From Oscillospiraceae bacterium (GTDB taxonomy: Bacteria > Bacillota > Clostridia > Oscillospirales > Ruminococcaceae): a stretch of 64,000 nucleotides of DNA. The translations under genes and the position numbers were made by a program. Positions within the stretch are counted from its first letter, which is position 1. Each line of letters begins with the position of its first letter. Positions 54,265 to 62,797 of this stretch are shown here, piece after piece. A model generated the notes under the pieces. That model did no database searches and was not told the DNA's origin. It saw only the letters and a program-made list of their open reading frames with translations. The stretch spans positions 89,418 through 153,417 of the forward strand of contig JAGAKZ010000028.1 in the NCBI GenBank assembly GCA_017848115.1, read 5' to 3'.

Positions 54265-54339
54265 ATGTCAAGAAGAACTGTACCGATAATAATGATGCTT
54301 ATACTTATTTGCGCATTTGTACTGTTGCCTTGTAAATAA
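54265..54339 (+). CDS. Possible 24-residue hydrophobic peptide after glyS
   Basis: A short frame with GAGGT ten bases before an ATG encodes a basic start (MSRRT) and one hydrophobic helix ending in Cys-Lys (MMLILICAFVLLPCK). It lies 16 bases after glyS and immediately before the terminator, so it would be co-transcribed. The ribosome site and composition suggest a real micro-membrane protein, but length makes chance possible. Confidence 0.45.
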   Translation: MSRRTVPIIMMLILICAFVLLPCK

Positions 54340-54346
54340 AAATATT

Positions 54347-54386
54347 CCCCCTGTCACACCGTCTCATCAGTGTGACAGGGGTTTTT
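54347..54386. terminator. Terminator between glyS and gpr
   Basis: CCCCTGTCACAC / GTGTGACAGGGG perfect 12-base stem (54348-54359 with 54370-54381), then TTTTT on the plus strand. The convergent gpr gene ends at its edge. Confidence 0.9.
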
Positions 54387-55234
54387 CAGTGTGCAAGTTC
54401 TATAGCTTCCTCAAAAGAAAGTACACTCTGTAAAGCAAGATTAAGAGCTGCAGCTATCATTTTTGAAGCACCACTGATGATCGTATCAATATCTTTTGGT
54501 GTGACCATCATATCAGGCATAGTGTTTTCAGGCTCTTTACCTGTAATATTTTCATAAACCGTATGCATATCTATGACAGTCGGTACGCCTATAGCAATGA
54601 CAGGAACGCCGAGGGTATCAAAAGAAAGTTCTTTTCGTCTGTTCTGTACACCGCTTCCCGGAGATATACCTGCACTGCTTATCTGTATAGTCTTGCCCAG
54701 TCTTGAAATATCAGAACAGGCAAGCGCATCTATAACTATTATTTTGTCAAAACTGATTTCCTTTGAAACTGCTTTTACTATTTCGGCAGACTCTATCCCG
54801 GTAGTTCCGAGTACTCCTGAAACAAGTACGCTCACTTCTCTGAGAGAACTTAAAAATTCATCATCCGCAAGCTCGGTCTTAAAGTGTCTTGTCGCCATTA
54901 CTCCGCCTGCCGCATACGGTCCGAGTGCGTCAGGTGTTATGTCATCATTTCCAAGACCGACTACAAGCACACGTCCTTTTTCACCTATAAATTTTTTCAG
55001 TTCATCTGCAAGTTCCTCTGTCATGATCTGATACCTGTCATTGACAGTGCTTAGCGTATCGCCTTCAAGTGTAACGTATATCCCTTTCTTTTTTCCTATA
55101 CTGTCACCGCTTTTATCATCTGTTATCGTTATTTCTGTTATCTTAAACGCCTCTCCTCTTTCTTTTCTGACTATGCCTTCGTAAAGAATATCTCCGCTGG
55201 CAGCTTCAAGTGCAAGATCGGTTCTTATAGCCAC
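54386..55234 (-). CDS. gpr: Spore germination protease GPR
   Basis: A 282-residue aspartic-type protease that degrades small acid-soluble proteins at germination. RTDLALEA at the N-terminus, VVGLGNDDITPDALGPYAAG, GVLGTTGIESAEIVKAV, IVIDALACSDISRLGKTIQI and GSGVQNRRKELS are hallmark segments. The GTG start is preceded by GAGG. It is made as a self-cleaving zymogen in Bacillus. Its presence means the lineage keeps, or recently kept, sporulation genes. Confidence 0.95.
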   Translation of the reverse strand: MAIRTDLALEAASGDILYEGIVRKERGEAFKITEITITDDKSGDSIGKKKGIYVTLEGDTLSTVNDRYQIMTEELADELKKFIGEKGRVLVVGLGNDDITPDALGPYAAGGVMATRHFKTELADDEFLSSLREVSVLVSGVLGTTGIESAEIVKAVSKEISFDKIIVIDALACSDISRLGKTIQISSAGISPGSGVQNRRKELSFDTLGVPVIAIGVPTVIDMHTVYENITGKEPENTMPDMMVTPKDIDTIISGASKMIAAALNLALQSVLSFEEAIELAH

Positions 55235-55324
55235 AAAAACGCCTCTTTTCCTGAAAAATATTATTTATTGTGAATGTATATAAAATAAGCCTAAATATTT
55301 TTCAATAATATTTTAATTTTACTA

Positions 55325-55353
55325 TTGCTTTTTATCTTATAAAATGGTAGAAT
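55325..55353 (+). promoter_or_regulatory. Promoter of rpsT
   Basis: TTGCTT (55325-55330), 17-base spacer, TAGAAT (55348-55353). Confidence 0.7.
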
Positions 55354-55368
55354 ATTTATTAGGCTGAT

Positions 55369-55433
55369 TGTATGGTCGTTCCATACACTGTCTTTACTTT
55401 AAAATTCAAAGCAGTTTCGTGTCTGCTGCTTTT
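55369..55433 (+). promoter_or_regulatory. Structured rpsT leader with terminator-like hairpin
   Basis: The roughly 150-base leader has a perfect 7-base stem (TGTATGG / CCATACA, 55369-55375 with 55381-55387) and a second stem (AAAGCAG / CTGCTTT, 55408-55414 with 55426-55432) followed by TATTTTAT. This layout could be an attenuator or an S20-binding site. No named riboswitch or ribosomal leader is recognised. Confidence 0.4.
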
Positions 55434-55511
55434 ATTTTATGTTGTTTTGTTCTGTTTATCAGAAAAAAACGTTCGAAATTTATTTTTAATTAAAACCGGA
55501 GGTAAAAAGTT

Positions 55512-55769
55512 ATGCCAAACATTAAATCTGCTAAGAAGAGAGTAAAAGTAAACAAGGTTAAAGCTGCTATCAACAAGTCAAGAAGAACAAACCTTAAGAC
55601 AGTTCTTAAGAAGGCTGACATCGCAGCTGCAACAAACACAGACAAGGAAGCAGCTATCAAGCTCGCAATAAAGAAAGTTGACCAGGCTGCTGCTAAGGGT
55701 CTTATCCACAAGAACAAGGCTGCAAGAAAGAAATCACAGCTTGCTAAGAAGCTCAACGCAGGAGCATAA
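55512..55769 (+). CDS. rpsT: 30S ribosomal protein S20
   Basis: An 85-residue basic helical-bundle protein of the small subunit: MPNIKSAKKRVKVNKVK at the start and KGLIHKNKAARKKSQLAKKL at the end are diagnostic. It is usually found beside gpr in Clostridia, here divergent from it. Codon use is AAG/CTT-biased, as expected for a ribosomal protein. GGAGG lies before the ATG. Confidence 0.98.
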   Translation: MPNIKSAKKRVKVNKVKAAINKSRRTNLKTVLKKADIAAATNTDKEAAIKLAIKKVDQAAAKGLIHKNKAARKKSQLAKKLNAGA

Positions 55770-55790
55770 TTTTAATAGATTTGATTAATA

Positions 55791-55824
55791 AAAGGAGTGG
55801 TCTTTACTGCTCCTTTATTTTTTT
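55791..55824 (+). terminator. Terminator of rpsT
   Basis: AAAGGAG / CTCCTTT (55791-55797 with 55810-55816), then ATTTTTTTAT. Confidence 0.85.
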
Positions 55825-55899
55825 ATTTATCATTTCAGATAATATTTTCATTATTTTTAGCCCAAAGACCACAATTATGCCGATTTTCCGATATCCGAC

Positions 55900-56003
55900 T
55901 TGACAATGAATATCAAAAGTACTATAATAATGAACGGACTTGTGAAATAAAATTTTTTTCGCTAACTTGTATGCCAGAAACGACATAAAAGTCGTTTCTT
56001 TTA
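55900..56003 (+). ncRNA. Candidate small RNA or attenuated leader
   Basis: A perfect promoter (TTGACA 55900-55905, 17 bases, TATAAT 55923-55928) is followed only about 45 bases after its predicted start by a complete terminator (AGAAACGAC / GTCGTTTCT, 55976-55984 with 55991-55999, then TTTTATTTT). The transcript would be about 70 bases with no reading frame. It could be a small RNA, or an attenuator controlling the antiporter gene at 56076. Confidence 0.55.
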
Positions 56004-56075
56004 TTTTGCGTCATACAGTTTACATATATTTTTTTGTTATATTTATTTTTTTGCTGCAGAAAGGAATTGTTTTGT

Positions 56076-57278
56076 ATGCATTACGATTATTTATTTTTTG
56101 TTGCGATCATTCTCATGTCTACTAAAGTTCTCGGCCTTGCTACCAAACGTATCAACCTTCCTCAGGTTGTAGGTGCTCTTATGGCAGGACTTATTCTCGG
56201 ACCGGCTTGTCTTGGACTGGTTGAAAAAACAGAGTTTATCTCCAGCCTCTCGGAAATAGGCGTTATCGTTCTTATGTTCTCAGCAGGTCTTGAAACAGAT
56301 ATCGGCGAACTAAAAAAATGTGGAAAAGCTTCATTCATTATCGCTATTATAGGTGTTATAGTCCCGTTGCTCGGCGGTTTTGCAGTTTCTGCACTTTTCA
56401 ATACAGGCGAAAACACACTTACAACAAGTAAGTTTTTACAGAATATATTTATAGGAATCATACTTACAGCAACTTCAGTAAGTATAACAGTAGAAACATT
56501 AAAAGAACTCGGAAAACTTTCTACAAGAGCCGGAAATGCTATTCTTGGTGCCGCTCTTATTGATGATATCCTCGGAATCGTTGCTCTTACAGTTGTTACC
56601 AGCCTTGCAAATCCTGAAGTAGAAATAGCTACTGTTCTTCTCAAAATCCTTGGATTCTTTGTTTTTGCTACACTTTTTGGTGTGCTCTTCCATATATTAT
56701 TTGTAAAATGGACAGACCGCACAACAGAAAAACTTCATCGTTATAACGTTATGAGTTTTGCTTTCTGTTTATTATTTGCTTATATCGCAGAAGCATTTTT
56801 CGGAGTAGCGGATATAACAGGTGCCTTCCTTGCTGGTATACTTATCTCAACAAGTACCAAGAACAAATACATCTCCTCAAGAATAGAAACACTTTCATAT
56901 ATGCTCCTCTCTCCTGTATTCTTTGCAAGTATCGGTCTTAACGTTACTCTCCCTAAAATGGGTGCATCTATAATAGCTTTTGCGGGACTCCTTCTTGTTG
57001 TAGCTGTTCTCACAAAAATAGTAGGTTGCGGACTTGGTGCAAAGATATGCGGGTATTCAACCAAAGAAAGCCTTCAGGTCGGTATCGGCATGGTATCCAG
57101 AGGCGAAGTTGCTCTTATCGTTGCTAACAAGGGTGCCGCTGTAGGTCTTATGAGTGCAAACTTCTTCGGACCTATAGTTATAATGGTTGTTATAACTACT
57201 ATCATAACTCCTATACTTCTCAAAATAGTATTTGCAGAAAAAGAAAGTTCAGAACTTCCTGTTGCAAAAGAAGCGTAA
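56076..57278 (+). CDS. Kef/CPA2-type cation:proton antiporter (membrane domain only)
   Basis: A 400-residue protein with about 12 to 13 transmembrane helices and no C-terminal TrkA-N nucleotide-binding domain. GALMAGLILGPACLGL, GVIVLMFSAGLETD, GAALIDDILGIVALTV (with the paired Asp of the ion site) and GMVSRGEVALIVANKGAAVG are CPA2 motifs. It probably exchanges Na+ or K+ for protons. The start after AAAGGAATTG is preferred to an in-frame upstream ATG that adds 14 residues. Confidence 0.93.
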   Translation: MHYDYLFFVAIILMSTKVLGLATKRINLPQVVGALMAGLILGPACLGLVEKTEFISSLSEIGVIVLMFSAGLETDIGELKKCGKASFIIAIIGVIVPLLGGFAVSALFNTGENTLTTSKFLQNIFIGIILTATSVSITVETLKELGKLSTRAGNAILGAALIDDILGIVALTVVTSLANPEVEIATVLLKILGFFVFATLFGVLFHILFVKWTDRTTEKLHRYNVMSFAFCLLFAYIAEAFFGVADITGAFLAGILISTSTKNKYISSRIETLSYMLLSPVFFASIGLNVTLPKMGASIIAFAGLLLVVAVLTKIVGCGLGAKICGYSTKESLQVGIGMVSRGEVALIVANKGAAVGLMSANFFGPIVIMVVITTIITPILLKIVFAEKESSELPVAKEA

Positions 57279-57289
57279 ATAAAAAATAA

Positions 57290-57330
57290 AAGCTGTTGCA
57301 TTTTTCATTGTGCAACAGCTTTATTTTTAT
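57290..57330. terminator. Bidirectional terminator, antiporter and lipoprotein genes
   Basis: AAAGCTGTTGCA / TGCAACAGCTTT (57290-57301 with 57312-57323), perfect 12-base stem, T-rich on both sides. Confidence 0.85.
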
Positions 57331-57887
57331 ACCTCAAACCTTTGGAATGTACTTATTATCATCTCTACTTCTTCATGCAATTCATCACTTGCAAACTTTT
57401 CAAGCGTTTCAGCTACAAACATAACATAGCAACCATCTACCTCGCCCATATAACACCATAGTCTTGAAGACTGATCATAACCCTCAGCCATCATATCCTT
57501 TATCTCAAAATATTTCATATTCAGACCGTTTACATTTTTATCTTCAAAATCAACAACACTTACTGTAGTAAGATATTGTGAATTAATATTCTTCACAACC
57601 ATATTACAAAAATTATCAAACGGCAAAAGATTTTCGCCTATCTCCGTTACCTGTGCACCAATTTCAACACAGCGCTCAGGACACAGAGCACAGATTGTAA
57701 CGCCGCTATTTTGCATCTCAGGACGTTCATCAAGTTTCCAGTCAACAGGTGTTTCTATCTTATACTTATAATCATAACTAACTATTTCCTTGCTATATTC
57801 TTTTCCCTTTCCTGATTTATCACCACATGCTACACACAATAACATTACCGCAGCAATAATTGCTGATATAGTTTTTTTAAATTTCAT
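57327..57887 (-). CDS. Lipoprotein of unknown function
   Basis: 186 residues; the signal peptide ends in LLCVAC (Cys about 21). The mature part starts with a KGKGKEYSKEI spacer and folds into a domain with IETPVDWKLDERPEM, VEIGAQVTEIGENLLPFDNF and YVMFVAETLEKFASDEL, a layout reminiscent of PsbP/DcrB-like lipoproteins, though I would not assign it. GGGAGG precedes the ATG; single gene with its own promoter and terminator. Confidence 0.75.
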   Translation of the reverse strand: MKFKKTISAIIAAVMLLCVACGDKSGKGKEYSKEIVSYDYKYKIETPVDWKLDERPEMQNSGVTICALCPERCVEIGAQVTEIGENLLPFDNFCNMVVKNINSQYLTTVSVVDFEDKNVNGLNMKYFEIKDMMAEGYDQSSRLWCYMGEVDGCYVMFVAETLEKFASDELHEEVEMIISTFQRFEV

Positions 57888-57918
57888 TTTTTAACCTCCC
57901 AAAAATATAATTATTCTG

Positions 57919-57947
57919 ATTATAACATTAAAAACAATATAAGTCAA
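57919..57947 (-). promoter_or_regulatory. Promoter of the lipoprotein gene
   Basis: Minus strand TTGACT (57947-57942), 17-base spacer, TATAAT (57924-57919). Confidence 0.75.
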
Positions 57948-57964
57948 TATTTTTTCATAATCTC

Positions 57965-57993
57965 TTGATTTTTCATGTAATATACATTATAAT
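57965..57993 (+). promoter_or_regulatory. Promoter of the sensor-GGDEF gene
   Basis: TTGATT (57965-57970), 17-base spacer, TATAAT (57988-57993). Confidence 0.7.
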
Positions 57994-58066
57994 TATAATA
58001 TATATCCGAAAAAACACAATTATTTTTAAAACGATTTATACTTTTTAAACAAGGGAGGCGAAACAG

Positions 58067-59983
58067 ATGAAAAGAAGAAAACGAATATGTGTTATAGTAG
58101 CAGAAATTGATGATTTATATCAGCAAAAAGCAGTTCCGGGAATTATTGAACAGTGCTTTAAATATGATTATGATTGTTATATATTCAGTTATTACCTTAA
58201 AGTTAATGATAATCCAAAAATAGAAGCCGGAAATATAAATATCTGCAATCTTATAAATTTTGAAACAATAGACGCAGTTATCATCATGCCTGATACTATT
58301 GCAAACAAAGACAGTCTTACAAAAATAATTGATCTTGTAAAAGAAAATTTTAAAGGTCCTGTAGTTTCGATGGATATAACTCTTCCGGAATTCAAGAGTA
58401 TTGTTTCAGACGACGGATCTATTATAGAAGCTTTGTGCGATCACCTTATTGAAAAACATAACTATACAATTATAGATTTTATGAGCGGAATAAAAGGACA
58501 TGAACATTCTGTAAAAAGACAAAACGGATACATACGCTCTTTAAAAAAACACGGAATAGAATTTGACGAACGTCGTATACACTACGGAGATTTCTGGTAC
58601 ACTTCAGGAGATGCTGTTGCCGAAGAAATATTATCTTCAGACCTGCCCCTGCCACAAGCTGTAGTAACAGCAGGTGATCCTATGGCTATGGGGCTTATGA
58701 AAGCTTTAAATCAGCGTGGTATAGATATTCCCGGACAAATTGCCGTAACAGGCTATGACTCGATGAGAGAAGGTATCGAATATACACCCTCTGTTACTTC
58801 AGCAGATCTTCCCGGAACAAATACCGGAAAAAATGCTGTAGAGTATATTCATTCAATTTTTGAAGGAAAAGAATATGTTCCTATCCCCCCAAAACCAAAT
58901 ATAAAAATTGCTCAGAGTTGTGGCTGCGGAATAGACATAGCCTCCCAGACATATATGAACGAATTTACTTATAGCGATGAATTTTTTAAATCTCATTTTC
59001 AGGCACGTACCAACAATATGATGAGTGAACTTATATCCGCCAATACTGTCGATGAACTTCGTCATATAATATGTATGTACGTTTATCAGGTTGAAGGATT
59101 TGATAATATCTATTTCTGCCTTAACGATGACTGGCTTGGAAACGATCACACGCCAGATGCATCATATCGTACAAGCGGATATCCCGAAAAAATAAATACA
59201 CTTATTTTTCTTGATAAGAATTTCTGGGCTTGTGAAGGTCATGGTACATTTAATAAAAAAGATCTGCTCCCTGACTATGACGTAACATACGAAAAACCGT
59301 CTGTTTTTTACTTCTTTCCGCTTAACTTTTATGACAGAGCTTTCGGTTACACTGCCCTTCGTTATGAAACTCCATCGCTTCCGAACATCGACTACAGCGG
59401 TTGGTCAAAGTTTGTATCAAACTCATTTGAATGTCTGCGAGTACGACTCAATCTTGAAATGATGTATAAAAAAGTTGAACGTGCCGCACTCAGAGACGGG
59501 CTTACCAAGCTGTATAACAGAAATGCTTTTAATATGCATATAGAAAAACTTATCGAAGACTCGTCAGCATCTCCTCAAAACGCCCTTTTTGTAATGGCTG
59601 ACCTTAACTTTTTAAAGAAAATAAACGACAAGTTCGGTCATATAGCCGGAGATACAGCACTTTCTGCTATAGCCCAGGCAATAGAACAGGCATGCACCAA
59701 AAAAGAACGTTGTTATCGTTTCGGCGGTGACGAATATATGATAATCGGCATTTCTGACTATACAACCGAAGAAATAGACAATATAGCAAAGAAAATAAAT
59801 GATTACCTGGAAGAGTATAACCAAAACTCAGGTCTTCCTTTTAAAGTTCTTGTAAGTCTTGGTTACATATACACTGAAATAAACGAAAACACCCAGATAG
59901 ACGATATCATACAGCAGGCAGACGAGAAAATGTACATAAACAAACAGAAAAGCAAACTTGTTACTCAGGACCCTTATAAATAA
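58067..59983 (+). CDS. LacI-type sensor fused to an active-looking GGDEF diguanylate cyclase
   Basis: A 638-residue cytoplasmic protein. Residues 1 to about 275 form a LacI/GalR-type binding fold (VVTAGDPMAMGLMKALNQRG, IDIPGQIAVTGYDSMREGIE) without a DNA-binding N-terminus, closed by SCGC (about 284). A middle domain (about 310-460; PSVFYFFPLNFYDRAFGYTA) is shared with the AraC-linked protein at 18285. The GGDEF domain starts at RDGLTKLYNRNAFNMHI and has FGGDEY (552-557), so it should make c-di-GMP from two GTP. No RxxD inhibitory site is evident just before it. The protein should turn a sugar-like ligand signal into c-di-GMP. GGGAGG precedes the ATG. Confidence 0.9.
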   Translation: MKRRKRICVIVAEIDDLYQQKAVPGIIEQCFKYDYDCYIFSYYLKVNDNPKIEAGNINICNLINFETIDAVIIMPDTIANKDSLTKIIDLVKENFKGPVVSMDITLPEFKSIVSDDGSIIEALCDHLIEKHNYTIIDFMSGIKGHEHSVKRQNGYIRSLKKHGIEFDERRIHYGDFWYTSGDAVAEEILSSDLPLPQAVVTAGDPMAMGLMKALNQRGIDIPGQIAVTGYDSMREGIEYTPSVTSADLPGTNTGKNAVEYIHSIFEGKEYVPIPPKPNIKIAQSCGCGIDIASQTYMNEFTYSDEFFKSHFQARTNNMMSELISANTVDELRHIICMYVYQVEGFDNIYFCLNDDWLGNDHTPDASYRTSGYPEKINTLIFLDKNFWACEGHGTFNKKDLLPDYDVTYEKPSVFYFFPLNFYDRAFGYTALRYETPSLPNIDYSGWSKFVSNSFECLRVRLNLEMMYKKVERAALRDGLTKLYNRNAFNMHIEKLIEDSSASPQNALFVMADLNFLKKINDKFGHIAGDTALSAIAQAIEQACTKKERCYRFGGDEYMIIGISDYTTEEIDNIAKKINDYLEEYNQNSGLPFKVLVSLGYIYTEINENTQIDDIIQQADEKMYINKQKSKLVTQDPYK

Positions 59984-59986
59984 AAC

Positions 59987-60016
59987 AAAGCAGACTTTTT
60001 ACGGTCTGCTTTATTT
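59987..60016. terminator. Bidirectional terminator, sensor-GGDEF and peptidase genes
   Basis: AAAGCAGAC / GTCTGCTTT (59987-59995 with 60004-60012), T-rich on both sides. Confidence 0.85.
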
Positions 60017-60019
60017 TAT

Positions 60020-60742
60020 TTATCTGTAGTTTCCTGTCTTGGACGATACTTCTTTCAGTTCTTTTTTACGCTTATCATGATCGGGCATAACCGATGAGAG
60101 TACATCATAAAATCTGCTTGAATGATCGGGACTTAAAAGATGTGAAAACTCATGACAAAAGACAAATTCTATAAGTCTTGTATCGTAGCGTATCAGCTTT
60201 TTATTTATACTTATTCTGTATTTTACCGGATTGCAACTGCCCCATATGGATTTCATATATTTATATGTAAATTCGGGACATTTTTTTATACGTTCTTCAA
60301 ATAAGTGATAAACCTTGTTGCCTATATCGTCAAAGTAATGCTTGCACTGTACGTCATACCATTCATCTATCACTTTTTTTATTTTACCATCATCATCGTG
60401 GTATGTAAATACCAGAAGCTCTCCGTTTTTTATCTCCGCTTTGTTTTCATGACTTCCTATTATCTTTACAGGAATTTCGTCACCAAGAAACATAATCCTG
60501 TCAAGTTCGACACAGCCCTCATCTGCACGCTGACTGCGTGCCGTTTTAAAGCGGTTTAACGTACTCAGTATATAGTCAGCCCTCTCACTCAAAAGACCGT
60601 CTATATACTCCGTCCTGATGCGTCTGTTAGCTGACACATTTATACTTCCGTCCGGTTTTATCCTTACATTTATATTTTTTACATCTTTAAAAATAAGGTT
60701 GTACTGTATCTCTTTACCTTTTAGCATAACTGTTCTTAGCAT
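60020..60742 (-). CDS. YgjP-like M48-type metallopeptidase
   Basis: A 240-residue putative zinc peptidase. The HExxH motif is CHEFSHLLSPDHSSRFYDVL (about residues 193-212), with the downstream His and Asp of the YgjP family; KYRISINKKLIRYD and WGSCN (IWGSCNP) are also typical. Family substrates are unknown; some members lie beside restriction or helicase genes, but here it stands alone. AAGGAG precedes the ATG. Confidence 0.88.
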   Translation of the reverse strand: MLRTVMLKGKEIQYNLIFKDVKNINVRIKPDGSINVSANRRIRTEYIDGLLSERADYILSTLNRFKTARSQRADEGCVELDRIMFLGDEIPVKIIGSHENKAEIKNGELLVFTYHDDDGKIKKVIDEWYDVQCKHYFDDIGNKVYHLFEERIKKCPEFTYKYMKSIWGSCNPVKYRISINKKLIRYDTRLIEFVFCHEFSHLLSPDHSSRFYDVLSSVMPDHDKRKKELKEVSSKTGNYR

Positions 60743-60847
60743 TTTTAATATCTCCTTTTTGTTTTTTTACATTTCGATTTTATCACAAAAAGATATGTTT
60801 GTAAATAGAAATGTCCTAAAAGGTAATTTTTCACCCTAAAACGCATC

Positions 60848-60873
60848 AACCGGCTCCATAACTGAAACCGGCT
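60848..60873 (-). terminator. Hairpin after the SulP gene
   Basis: Two AACCGGCT units (60848 and 60866) can pair because of their palindromic CCGG core, with two G-U pairs. The minus-strand tail is only TTTT, so termination is uncertain. Confidence 0.35.
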
Positions 60874-60896
60874 GATATAATTATTGTATATTATTT

Positions 60897-62534
60897 TTAT
60901 GCGCAATGTTCATCAAGATACATAAGTGCTCTGACAGCGTCCCAGTGGAAGCGCTCCTCGCCTACTTTTTCGATAAATCCTGCTCTTTCAAGTGTACCTC
61001 TTACTCTCGGTTGTACACCACTGAACATTATATTTACATTATCTTTAGAATAATCTTCAAAAATAGCTTCAAGTTCAGCTATAGCTGAGTCATCTATCAT
61101 CGGCACACCTCTCATAGAAAATACTATGGAAGAAGCACCTTCGAGTTCGTGAAGCACATTTGTAAGTCTTTCCTGTGTACCAAAGAAAAGAGGGCCTGCA
61201 AGGTATACAAGTTTTGTTCCGCTCATAGAAGTTTTCATTTCTTCTCCTGCCTTGCCGAGTCGTTTCTTGTCAACATCATTTATGTCAATATTAAGTTCAC
61301 AACTCTTGAGAACGAAAAGAAGCATAGAGAGTACAACACCTATTATTATAGCCACCGTAAGATCGAAAACTACAGTCGCTACCATAGTTATGATAAACTG
61401 CATAGCAGAAACTTTAAGTTTTTTACCGAATATATTCTTTATAGCTTCCCATTCGTTCATTCTCCAGGCAGTTACCATAAGAACACCTGCAAGTGCCGCA
61501 AGCGGTATCTTTGACATAACAGGGCCAAGAAGGAACATTGAAGCTATAAGAGTGAGTGAATGAAATACGCTTACAAGTCTTGTTCTTCCGCCTGACTTTA
61601 TCGCAACACTTGTTCTTGCTATAGCTGCTGTTGCAGGTACTCCGCCGAAAACAGGAATAAGCATATTTCCTATACCCTGTGCCATAAGTTCTCTCTGTGC
61701 ATCAAGTTTTTCATTTTTCATCTTACCTGCCGATGCTCCGCAAAGAAGACTTTCTATCATTCCGAGAGCCGCTATACTTATCGCAGGAGAAATGAAGTTT
61801 TTGATCATACCCGGTGACAGATCTGCAATGTCAAGTCTTTTGTCAAGCAGAAGTGTCTTAGGAATAGCGCCTACCTCTGCAACATCAAACTTAAATATGA
61901 GCTGTACAATAAGTGCTATAATGATCGAAGCAAGCGAAGCCGGAAATTTTGCATTTAACTTCTTAGGATATAAAATCATAATAAGTATAACAAGCACGCC
62001 AAACAATATAGCGTAAACATTTGGGTGGAAACCAAGTTCACCGTATGAAATGATTTTCTGTATCGCATTTTCACCCTCGGACTTTGTACCAAAAAAGTTA
62101 TCTATCTGTCCGAGTGCGATTATTATTGATATACCTGATGTAAATCCTGTAATAACCGCTGTAGGTATGTACGAAACAAGTTTTCCTATTTTAAGAAGTG
62201 CTGCTATTATGAGTATGGCTCCGGAAATAAAACCGGCAGCAAAAACGCCCTCTGCTCCGTATTTTATTGAAAGAGGCAGAAGTATAGCAACCATCGCACC
62301 TGTAGGACCCGATATCTGATACGAACCGCCACCAAGCATACCGATAAATACACCTGCTATTATTGCCGTTATCAGACCGGATGCCGCATCTGCACCTGAA
62401 CTTACACCAAAAGCAAGTGCAAGAGGAAGAGCAACAGCCGCAACTGTAAGTCCTGACATAAGATCAGCAGAAAAACTCTTGGCATTATAGCCCTTGAATT
62501 CTTTCTTCAGATCGCTGACATATTTTTTTAACAT
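60897..62534 (-). CDS. SulP-family anion transporter with STAS domain
   Basis: About 545 residues. An inner-membrane transporter (sulfate, bicarbonate or another anion) with about 14 segments (GLTVAAVALPLALAFGVSSG, YQISGPTGAMVAILLPLS, GFTSGISIIIALGQID) and a C-terminal STAS domain (about 440-545; MRGVPMIDDSAIAELEAIFE). The start is uncertain: a TTG at 62579 is almost at the predicted transcription start, an ATG at 62546 overlaps its only purine-rich stretch, and the ATG at 62534 is chosen. The substrate cannot be told from sequence. Confidence 0.92.
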   Translation of the reverse strand: MLKKYVSDLKKEFKGYNAKSFSADLMSGLTVAAVALPLALAFGVSSGADAASGLITAIIAGVFIGMLGGGSYQISGPTGAMVAILLPLSIKYGAEGVFAAGFISGAILIIAALLKIGKLVSYIPTAVITGFTSGISIIIALGQIDNFFGTKSEGENAIQKIISYGELGFHPNVYAILFGVLVILIMILYPKKLNAKFPASLASIIIALIVQLIFKFDVAEVGAIPKTLLLDKRLDIADLSPGMIKNFISPAISIAALGMIESLLCGASAGKMKNEKLDAQRELMAQGIGNMLIPVFGGVPATAAIARTSVAIKSGGRTRLVSVFHSLTLIASMFLLGPVMSKIPLAALAGVLMVTAWRMNEWEAIKNIFGKKLKVSAMQFIITMVATVVFDLTVAIIIGVVLSMLLFVLKSCELNIDINDVDKKRLGKAGEEMKTSMSGTKLVYLAGPLFFGTQERLTNVLHELEGASSIVFSMRGVPMIDDSAIAELEAIFEDYSKDNVNIMFSGVQPRVRGTLERAGFIEKVGEERFHWDAVRALMYLDEHCA

Positions 62535-62587
62535 CTTCAGAAACATCTCTTTTCTATGATTTTTTGGATTTTTTCGCAACCTTTGAT

Positions 62588-62616
62588 ATTATATCACCTA
62601 AAATGAGATGTTTCAA
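62588..62616 (-). promoter_or_regulatory. Promoter of the SulP gene
   Basis: Minus strand TTGAAA (62616-62611), 17-base spacer, TATAAT (62593-62588). It places the transcript start near 62581, which argues against the TTG start at 62579. Confidence 0.7.
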
Positions 62617-62704
62617 TTATTATAGTAAACAAAATCATTTAAAAATATATTCGTAAATGATTACACATTGCTTAAAATATACTGCAAATGCCTCTGTACA
62701 AAGA

Positions 62705-62731
62705 AAATCCCGCCTGAAAAAGACGGGATTT
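62705..62731 (-). terminator. Second (backup) terminator of the LRR-dockerin gene
   Basis: AAATCCCG / CGGGATTT (62705-62712 with 62724-62731), with TTTCTT after it on the minus strand. Confidence 0.75.
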
Positions 62732-62747
62732 GTTATTTAAATAACTC

Positions 62748-62786
62748 AAAAAAAGAGACTAATCTCATAAGACTAGTCTCTTTTTT
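62748..62786 (-). terminator. First terminator of the LRR-dockerin gene
   Basis: AAAAAGAGACTA / TAGTCTCTTTTT stem, followed on the minus strand by a T-run, 12 bases after the stop. Confidence 0.85.
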
Positions 62787-62797
62787 GATAAGCAAAA

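Noticed and set aside
56162-56722. 186-codon frame antisense to the antiporter
   Set aside because: Shadow of membrane-protein codons; Ile/Pro/Ser-rich and without a ribosome site.
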